Positions 6,956 to 11,621 of a stretch of DNA of 11,621 nt are shown here, piece after piece (positions within the stretch are counted from its first letter, which is position 1; each line of letters starts with the position of its first letter). The translations under genes and the position numbers were made by a program. Source of the stretch: Holophagaceae bacterium UBA1801. GTDB taxonomy: Bacteria; Acidobacteriota; Holophagae; Holophagales; Holophagaceae. Under the pieces are notes generated by a model. It was given only the letters and a program-made list of their open reading frames with translations, was not told where the DNA came from and made no database searches. The stretch is taken from positions 1,010 to 12,630 of the forward strand of contig DCFP01000124.1 of the NCBI GenBank assembly GCA_002319925.1, written 5' to 3'.

Positions 6956-7008
6956 GAAGTTTGCATCATTTAGGTCCACTTGATGTGAACCTAAATGATG
7001 CAAACTTC
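6956..7008. repeat. Central hairpin with perfect 20-bp arms
   Basis: The left arm is 6956-6975 (GAAGTTTGCATCATTTAGGT) and the right arm 6989-7008, its exact reverse complement, with a 13-nt loop. The stem can extend by CAC/GTG after one mismatch, leaving a 5-nt loop. It is more AT-rich than the rest of the element and lies close to its middle. There is no T-run after it, so it is not a standard intrinsic terminator. Confidence 0.85.
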
Positions 7009-7019
7009 CACATCGCCCT

Positions 7020-7093
7020 GAAGTTGGCGTTATGGCGACAGTTCCCCGGACTGTCGCCATTTGCAGCGGCGCACTGCGCCGCACGCCAACTTC
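7020..7093. repeat. Right branched fold inside the element
   Basis: An 11-bp outer stem, GAAGTTGGCGT (7020-7030) with ACGCCAACTTC (7083-7093), encloses two hairpins: ATGGCGACAGT (7032-7042) with ACTGTCGCCAT (7050-7060), and GCGGCGC (7066-7072) with GCGCCGC (7076-7082). The arrangement mirrors the left branched fold at 6798-6905. Confidence 0.75.
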
Positions 7094-7151
7094 TGCCTTG
7101 CCGGATCACGCGGCTGGCCACCGTCGCGCGGTCCGCCGATGCGGCGCGCAT

Positions 7152-7173
7152 CCAATATGAAGACAGACCCTAG
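7152..7173 (-). repeat. Right terminal inverted repeat of the 462-bp element
   Basis: Read on the minus strand it begins CTAGGGTCTGTCTTCATATT and pairs with 6708-6729. Bases 7170-7172 also form the TAG stop of the leftward Ser/Thr kinase gene. Confidence 0.85.
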
Positions 7174-8372
7174 GGCTGACTCAGCCGCGCGTAGAGCCAC
7201 CAGAACAACTGTCCGCCGATGAGCACGATGATGATCCACCAGATCAGGGTCTTGGGCTGAATCGATTCCTGGGGCGGCTTGGGCCGCCGTTCGCCCTGGG
7301 TGGCGCGGGGGGAGGTGCTCGCGAAATTCGTTGCGGTCTCCTCTTCCAGCTCGATCTTGAGGCTGGAAGTGGAGGCATAGCCCGGCACGGAACGCCCCGG
7401 AGTGGCGCGTGCACCGGTCGTCCTAGCGCCGGTTCCCTTCGCCCCGGAGGTCTGATCCTGGGGCAGGGATGTCGTGGTCCGCGATCTCATCCGCCGCAGG
7501 GGTACGATATCGCCAGCGTGGTCATCATGCCGGAACAGCTCGTTGATCCGGTCCTTCGCTGGGTCTTCCAGAGGATAGACATCGATGAGGGCGGTCAAGA
7601 ATTCCATCAGGGTTTCGTACCGGTCATCCGGGTCGAGAGCCAAGGCCGTGCGGAACACCTTTCCGACATCGCCCGAGAGATTCGAAGGAATCACGGGCGA
7701 TTCGTGCAGCACATGCGTGATTACGGCGGCGACGTTGTTGCCGGGATGGGGCAACAGGCCGGTGAGCAGCTCGAAGGCGGTCACCGCAAAGGCGTAGCGG
7801 TCAGAGCTGGGCGTGGGCTCGGAGCCCTTCAGCAGTTCCGGGGCACTGTAGGCGGGGGAACCCAGGAATTCTCCCGTCGAGGTCAATCGCGGAGCCATGG
7901 TCTTGGCGATGCCGAAATCCATGAGCTTCACGCGCCCGTCTTCGCCCACCAGGATGTTGTCGGGTTTGACGTCGCGATGGATGATGGCGTGGCGATGGGC
8001 GGCACGCAGGGCCCGCATGGTCTGGATCAGGAGGCCGAAGCACGTTTCCGTGTCCAGCGTGCCTTCCCGGATGTGTTTCCCGAGGCTCTGGCCTTCGACA
8101 TATTCCATGGCCAGGAACGGTCCCAATCTCGGTTCCTCGCCTACATCGTAGATGGTCACGATGTTGGGGTGGTTCAGCTGGGCCGATATCTCGGCTTCTC
8201 GCTTGAACCGCTCCAGGGCCAGATCGCGTTCCTCACCGGCGGCCCGAACGACCTTGATGGCCAAGCGTCGCTTCAGCATGGGGTCTTCGGCCAGGTACAC
8301 CGTCCCCATGGCGCCCTGGCCAATGGCTCGCTGAATTTGATAACGCCCGATTGTGGTTGGGTGATCCGGCAT
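7170..8372 (-). CDS. Hanks-type Ser/Thr protein kinase with C-terminal membrane anchor
   Basis: This 400-aa protein has a complete kinase domain at about residues 10-265. It shows the glycine loop GQGAMGTVY (18-26), ATP-binding Lys40 in LAIKVV, Glu59 of helix C, HRDVKPDN with catalytic Asp134, the DFG at 152-154 and SAPELL (APE at 177-179). All key residues are present, so it should phosphorylate serine or threonine. A low-complexity linker rich in T, S, G and R (about 295-370) follows. One membrane segment (PKTLIWWIIIVLIGGQLFWW, about 373-392) leaves only a few residues outside. Unlike PknB-type kinases it has no external sensor domain. Its substrate is unknown. Upstream, TATGAT at 8393-8398 may be a -10 box. 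It is divergent from efp, and its stop lies in the CTAG at the right edge of the repeat element. Confidence 0.93.
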   Translation of the reverse strand: MPDHPTTIGRYQIQRAIGQGAMGTVYLAEDPMLKRRLAIKVVRAAGEERDLALERFKREAEISAQLNHPNIVTIYDVGEEPRLGPFLAMEYVEGQSLGKHIREGTLDTETCFGLLIQTMRALRAAHRHAIIHRDVKPDNILVGEDGRVKLMDFGIAKTMAPRLTSTGEFLGSPAYSAPELLKGSEPTPSSDRYAFAVTAFELLTGLLPHPGNNVAAVITHVLHESPVIPSNLSGDVGKVFRTALALDPDDRYETLMEFLTALIDVYPLEDPAKDRINELFRHDDHAGDIVPLRRMRSRTTTSLPQDQTSGAKGTGARTTGARATPGRSVPGYASTSSLKIELEEETATNFASTSPRATQGERRPKPPQESIQPKTLIWWIIIVLIGGQLFWWLYARLSQP

Positions 8373-8531
8373 CTATACAGGTCCGATCCAACATCATAGC
8401 CACGCTCGTGATGAATTCGTCTAGATGGTAATAAGGCTTGATTCAGGTCTCAGGTAGAATCGAATGCCACCCAAGCCCGGCAAGGATCCGGTTTTGGTGC
8501 GTACGTTCATCCATCCCTGCAAGAGGAATCC
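8373..8531. promoter_or_regulatory. Divergent intergenic region between the Ser/Thr kinase and efp
   Basis: This 159-bp stretch must hold the promoters of both genes. Leftward, TATGAT (8393-8398) is a good -10 match with a 14-nt leader to the kinase start, but its -35 is poor. Rightward, TAGAAT (8455-8460) is a good -10 match for efp, but no -35 lies at normal spacing (TTGATT is only 11 nt away). AGAGGA before the ATG at 8532 is the efp ribosome binding site. No other structure is visible. Confidence 0.35.
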
Positions 8532-9107
8532 ATGGCCACCCTGATCGAAGCCATCGAAATCAAACGCAAGATGTTTTTCGAATTTGAAGAAACACCTTAT
8601 CACTGCCTGGACGTGGAAGTCTCCACGCCCACAGCTCGCGGCGGCCAGACACTGGTCAGGATCAAGATGCGCAACCTGCTTACGAGGGCGGTCTTCGATA
8701 AAACTTTTAAAGCTGGCGACAAGTTCAAGGAACCCGATCTCGTCCAGGTCCCTGCTTCCTATCTGTACAGCGATGGGGACGGCTCCCACTTCATGGACCA
8801 GGAGTCCTACGAAACCCACACCCTCAACGGGGATATGGTCGGTGACGCCCTGGATTTCCTGGTGGAAGGCCAGATTATCCAGATCCAGAAATTCAACGGC
8901 AACCCCATTGGTATTCAGCTTCCCTCGCACGTGGAGCTCGCGGTGACCTACACGGAACCCGGGGCCCGCGGCGATACGGCCAGTGGCAACGTCACCAAAC
9001 CCGCCAAGCTGGAAACCGGCATCGAGATCAAGGTGCCCCTCTTCATCAAGGAGGGGGAGAAGGTCAAGGTGAGCACCGAAACCCGCGAATTCGCCGGCCG
9101 GGCATGA
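8532..9107 (+). CDS. efp: Elongation factor P family protein with an EfpL/YeiP-type loop
   Basis: EF-P family proteins bind between the P and E sites and rescue ribosomes stalled at proline runs and similar sequences. The 191-aa length and three-domain layout fit: a KOW-like domain (about 1-65), then two OB folds with YLYSDGDGSHFMDQESYE, GNPIGIQLPSHVEL, TEPGARGDTASGNVTKPAKLETG and VPLFIKEGEKVKV. The functional loop reads STPTARGGQT (31-40) with Arg36 at the tip, where classical EF-P has a PGKG lysine loop. This loop and the FAGRA ending resemble E. coli YeiP (EfpL: SPTARGAAT, YMGRAD). It is thus an EF-P family member with an arginine tip. Whether the arginine is modified, and whether it is the only EF-P in the cell, cannot be told here. 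The start is supported by AGAGGA 5-6 nt upstream. rsgA follows 103 bp downstream. Confidence 0.93.
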   Translation: MATLIEAIEIKRKMFFEFEETPYHCLDVEVSTPTARGGQTLVRIKMRNLLTRAVFDKTFKAGDKFKEPDLVQVPASYLYSDGDGSHFMDQESYETHTLNGDMVGDALDFLVEGQIIQIQKFNGNPIGIQLPSHVELAVTYTEPGARGDTASGNVTKPAKLETGIEIKVPLFIKEGEKVKVSTETREFAGRA

Positions 9108-9116
9108 TGTTCACCA

Positions 9117-9193
9117 CGGAGACACGGAGGTCGCGGAGAAGGCATCGGGGGGAGCTTGATCCGGTCCTCACCCGCCTGATCTCCATGTCTCCG
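9117..9193. repeat. Imperfect inverted repeat between efp and rsgA
   Basis: CGGAGACACGGAG (9117-9129) and CTCCATGTCTCCG (9181-9193) are inverted copies with one mismatch, separated by 51 nt. The left arm lies in CCACGGAGACACGGAG, a phrase I recall as common in intergenic repeats of several bacterial phyla; this is memory, not a search result. It may be a small, decayed interspersed repeat or a weak RNA stem before rsgA. Confidence 0.45.
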
Positions 9194-9210
9194 CCGCGGG
9201 TCTTCCTGAC

Positions 9211-10302
9211 GTGAGTCGCAGATATCGCCTGGGCCAGAGCCGCGAGGCTGACGACATGGACAGCCCCGAGGCCTATGCCCGCGAGGGCCGGGCCCAGAGC
9301 AAGCGCCGGCAGCAGAGTGCGGAACGGCTGCTGACGGAAATCGAGTTCCATGATCCCGACACCATGCTGCGGTTGCCGGATCCTGCGCCGTGGATGCACC
9401 TTGAAGAAGCCACTTTGATCCAGCGCTACAGCCAGTTGGTGGACCTGGAGCTGGAAGACCGGACCCAGATCCGGGCCTCCCTTTCCGGAAAACTCAAGGG
9501 CGTGAAGCTGGTGGTCGGGGACCGCGTCCGTTACTCGCCCGTGCCCATTGAAGTCGTGGATCCCTCCCTGCCGCAGGTCCAGGTGGTGGCCGTGATGCCC
9601 CGCCGGACCTTGCTGAAGCGGGGCGGCATCGATGACCGGGAACCCTGGCAGCTGATCTGCGCCAATGCCGATGAGATCTGGGCCTGTGCAGCGGTTGTGG
9701 ACCCGCCCCTACGGCCAGGGCTCCTGGAGCGGGTCCAGGCCTTGGCGCTGGCCGCGGGGATGGCCTTTCGCATCGTGGTCACCAAGCGGGACCGGGCCAG
9801 TGCCAAGGACACACTGCCGGAGCTGGATCCCTTGAGGGAACAGGGCCTGCCGATCCTGGAGACCAGCGCGAAGAACGGAGAGGGCATCGGCGCACTCCAT
9901 GCGTTGATCGAGAACCGGGTCATCGTGCTCGTGGGCCACAGCGGTGTCGGCAAGAGCACGCTCATCAACGCACTGCTGCCGGGCGCAGGCTTGAAGATCG
10001 GCGGCATGAGCCGCTACGGCACGGGGCGGCAGACCACCACCTCCGCTGTCTGGCTGCCATGCCCCCACAGCGGCACCCTGGTGGATACACCCGGCATACG
10101 AACCCTCAGCGTGCGGGGATTGGACCGCAACCTGCTTCGCAGCATCTTCCCGGAATTCCCGCCGGAATGGATCGAGGACCCCATGGGCCTGGATCCCGAA
10201 GACGAAGGACTGGGGCTCGACTACCCCGAGCGGTTGCTGAGCCTGCAACGGTTGTGGCAGGAGATGGAAGAGCGCAACCCCAACCAGAACGTGTACCGCT
10301 AA
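9211..10302 (+). CDS. rsgA: Ribosome small-subunit-dependent GTPase RsgA, lacking the zinc-binding cluster
   Basis: RsgA is a circularly permuted GTPase that helps the last steps of 30S subunit maturation. The 363-aa protein has a basic N-terminal tail, an OB-fold region (about 70-130) and then the G motifs in permuted order: G4 TKRD (191-194), G5 SAK (219-221), G1 GHSGVGKST (242-250), G2 around GRQTTTSA (272-279) and G3 DTPG (292-295). The usual C-terminal zinc cluster (a Cys/Cys/His/Cys set after the FxEF segment) is absent. After SIFPEF the sequence continues WIEDPMGLDPEDEGLG with no cysteine or histidine. The start GTG 9211 lacks a strong ribosome binding site, and ATG 9256 (residue 16) is a fair alternative. 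The TAA stop overlaps the TAG of the convergent histidine kinase. Confidence 0.9.
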   Translation: MSRRYRLGQSREADDMDSPEAYAREGRAQSKRRQQSAERLLTEIEFHDPDTMLRLPDPAPWMHLEEATLIQRYSQLVDLELEDRTQIRASLSGKLKGVKLVVGDRVRYSPVPIEVVDPSLPQVQVVAVMPRRTLLKRGGIDDREPWQLICANADEIWACAAVVDPPLRPGLLERVQALALAAGMAFRIVVTKRDRASAKDTLPELDPLREQGLPILETSAKNGEGIGALHALIENRVIVLVGHSGVGKSTLINALLPGAGLKIGGMSRYGTGRQTTTSAVWLPCPHSGTLVDTPGIRTLSVRGLDRNLLRSIFPEFPPEWIEDPMGLDPEDEGLGLDYPERLLSLQRLWQEMEERNPNQNVYR

Positions 10303-11621
10303 GGGTCGGATCGCTGCAGTGCGAACTTCCTCACGACCTCCACGAGCTCGTGCCGGGTGTACGAACCCTTCTTTATGATCTGCTGGATCTGGGGATCGCG
10401 CAGGGACTGGCGCTGCGGCTCCGTCAACTCCGCCGCCGTGAGCACCACCACGGGAATCCCCTGCCAGTCCTCGTGACGGCGGATCTCCTCCATCAATTGG
10501 AATCCATCCATCTCTGGCATCATCAGGTCCAACAGAATCAAATCCGGCCGCTGGTTTTTCAGGCATTCAAGGGCCTTGAGCCCATCACGGGCGCACTGGA
10601 TCTGCAGGCCCTCATTCGCCAAGATGCGCCGCAGCCCTTCGCGGGTGGCTTCGTCGTCCTCAACGATCAGGGCGCTCGGATTCCTTCCCTCGGGCAATAG
10701 ATGGGCAATGGCAGCCATGAGCTGTTCTCTGGAAACCGGCTTCTGCAGATACTCTGCGGCCTCCAGCGGGAAGCCCAGAGCCTGATCCTCGAGGATCGTG
10801 ATGACCACCACCGGGATGCGCTTGAGGTCGGGATCGGCTTTGAGCTGTGCGAGCACTTCCCATCCATTAAGTCCGGGCATGGCCAGGTCGAGGGTGATGA
10901 TCCGGGGCGACACGGACCGGGCCAGGGCCAAACCCTCTGCACCATTGCCTGCAACGAAGACCTTGAAACCTTCGCGTGACAGCATCTTGGACAACCCACC
11001 CAGCAGGGAGACGTCATCGTCGATCACCAGCACCGTTCCACGCTCGCACTTTCCGCATACCTCCGATGGAGCGGCCGGTACGAGCGGAGCCTGGAGCCCC
11101 GGCACGCTGATGATGAAGGAGGTGCCGATGCCCGGCGTGCTCTCCACCCGAATGTCTCCGCCGAGCAGGTTCATGAACTTCCTGCACAGGGTCAGCCCCA
11201 ATCCCGTTCCACCGTAGTTGCGCGAAGTGGATTCCTCAGCCTGGGAGAACTCCTGGAAGAGGCGCGACATCTGCTCCTGGGTCATGCCGATCCCGGTATC
11301 GGAGACGATGAAGCGGGCCCGGTCGCGGTCCGCGGGATCCTGGTCCACCTTCAGGTTGATCGTGCCTTCCTTGGTGAACTTGGCGGCGTTGCTGAGCAGG
11401 TTGTAGATGGTCTGCCTCAGCTTCTTCTGGTCGGAATGGATGACCTGGATCAAGGGATCCGCGTCCACCACCAACCGGTTGCGATTCCGGGCCACTAGCG
11501 GCTCGATGGTCATGGAGATCTCGGCCAGCAGGGACGGAACCGGACAGTCTTCCAGGAAGACCGTCATGCGCCCGGCCTCGATCTTGGACAGGTCCAGGAT
11601 GTCGTCGATGAGCCCCAGCAG
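10299..11621 (-). CDS. Hybrid histidine kinase with two receiver domains (5' part cut by right edge)
   Basis: The visible 440 residues are the C-terminal part of a hybrid sensor kinase. They begin inside the dimerisation helix (LLGLIDDILDLSKIEAGRM), just after the expected phospho-histidine, which is off the window. The HATPase domain follows with N box HSDQKKLRQTIYNLLSNAAKF, G1 VSDTGIGM, F box FQEFSQAEEST and G2 GGTGLGL. After a linker containing CGKC come two receiver domains. The first starts TVLVIDDDVS, has phospho-acceptor Asp in TLDLAMPG and Lys in LQKPVS. The second starts SALIVEDDEA, has Asp in LLDLMMPEMDG and Lys in IIKKGSY. There is no DNA-binding output, so it probably passes phosphate to other proteins. 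Whether a sensor region lies upstream is unknown. Its TAG stop overlaps the rsgA TAA. Confidence 0.93.
   Translation of the reverse strand: MLGLIDDILDLSKIEAGRMTVFLEDCPVPSLLAEISMTIEPLVARNRNRLVVDADPLIQVIHSDQKKLRQTIYNLLSNAAKFTKEGTINLKVDQDPADRDRARFIVSDTGIGMTQEQMSRLFQEFSQAEESTSRNYGGTGLGLTLCRKFMNLLGGDIRVESTPGIGTSFIISVPGLQAPLVPAAPSEVCGKCERGTVLVIDDDVSLLGGLSKMLSREGFKVFVAGNGAEGLALARSVSPRIITLDLAMPGLNGWEVLAQLKADPDLKRIPVVVITILEDQALGFPLEAAEYLQKPVSREQLMAAIAHLLPEGRNPSALIVEDDEATREGLRRILANEGLQIQCARDGLKALECLKNQRPDLILLDLMMPEMDGFQLMEEIRRHEDWQGIPVVVLTAAELTEPQRQSLRDPQIQQIIKKGSYTRHELVEVVRKFALQRSDP

Larger units (their letters stand above)
6708..7173. mobile_element. MITE-like non-coding element with terminal inverted repeats, flanked by CTAG
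   Basis: The ends are inverted repeats: CTAGGGTCTGTCTTCA... at 6708-6729 and its complement at 7152-7173, 21 of 22 positions matching. CTAG is palindromic, so it can be read as a 4-bp target duplication (giving a 462-bp insertion) or as part of the terminal repeats. The interior has no recognisable gene. It is full of strong hairpins at 6734-6755, 6841-6863, 6865-6887, 6956-7008, 7032-7060, 7066-7082 and 7134-7146. The layout suggests a non-autonomous transposed element moved in trans by a transposase elsewhere, or a structured repeat family. A YTAR-like target is known for some IS5-group elements, but I cannot assign a family. Both flanking genes keep intact stop codons in the CTAG copies. 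Confidence 0.75.

Noticed and set aside
6778..7173. A 131-codon rightward reading frame spanning most of the element
   Set aside because: It runs straight through the hairpins, ends only because the terminal repeat contains TAG, has no ribosome binding site and resembles no protein family.
7518..8399. A 293-codon rightward frame opposite the Ser/Thr kinase
   Set aside because: It is a shadow of the kinase gene, which has every catalytic motif. The antisense product has no recognisable domain.

Overview
The window is compact, GC-rich bacterial chromosome with ordinary housekeeping genes. The order tRNA-Tyr, tRNA-Gly, tRNA-Thr, tuf is a widespread bacterial arrangement. Codon use, GC content and the gene set (NadA, RlmB, a Hanks-type kinase, a CPBP membrane protease, a hybrid histidine kinase) fit a Gram-negative-like lineage. 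I lean towards Acidobacteriota (Holophaga/Geothrix-like), but this is a general impression and not proven by any single feature.

Layout. Positions 1-1390 read leftward: rlmB (23S rRNA 2'-O-methyltransferase), three tRNA genes with encoded CCA ends, and the start of tuf (EF-Tu), which runs off the left edge. Positions 1391-1644 are a divergent leader. Glutamine synthetase and nadA (quinolinate synthase) then read rightward, 26 bp apart. Tail-to-tail with nadA lies a leftward pair joined by an ATGA overlap: a 4HBT acyl-CoA thioesterase followed by an unrecognised protein that may be a decayed relative of fumarylacetoacetate hydrolase. Diverging from the thioesterase by only 33 bp is a CPBP-family membrane protease gene. 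A leftward Ser/Thr kinase with a C-terminal membrane anchor converges on it. Divergent from the kinase are an EF-P family factor and rsgA (a circularly permuted ribosome-assembly GTPase), both rightward. Converging on rsgA is the 3' part of a hybrid histidine kinase with two receiver domains, cut by the right edge.

The translation theme is strong (tuf, tRNAs, rlmB, efp, rsgA), but the genes form several short transcription units, not one system. Convergent genes are packed extremely tightly: nadA and its neighbour are 2 bp apart, and rsgA and the histidine kinase overlap in their stop codons.

The exception, and the most interesting part of the window, is a 462-bp non-coding element at about 6708-7173 between the CPBP protease and the Ser/Thr kinase. 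It has 22-bp terminal inverted repeats with one mismatch, is flanked by CTAG, and is filled with strong hairpins. These include a hairpin with perfect 20-bp arms at its centre and a similar two-hairpin branched fold on each side. It sits exactly at CTAG, and each copy of CTAG supplies the TAG stop of one flanking gene. Removing the element would restore two convergent genes sharing one CTAG double stop, much like the intact rsgA/histidine kinase junction in the same window. It looks like a MITE-type or structured-repeat element whose insertion left both proteins unchanged.

Two other oddities concern translation. The RsgA-like GTPase has no recognisable zinc-binding Cys/His cluster. The EF-P family protein carries the PTARG loop of the EfpL/YeiP branch instead of the usual lysine loop.
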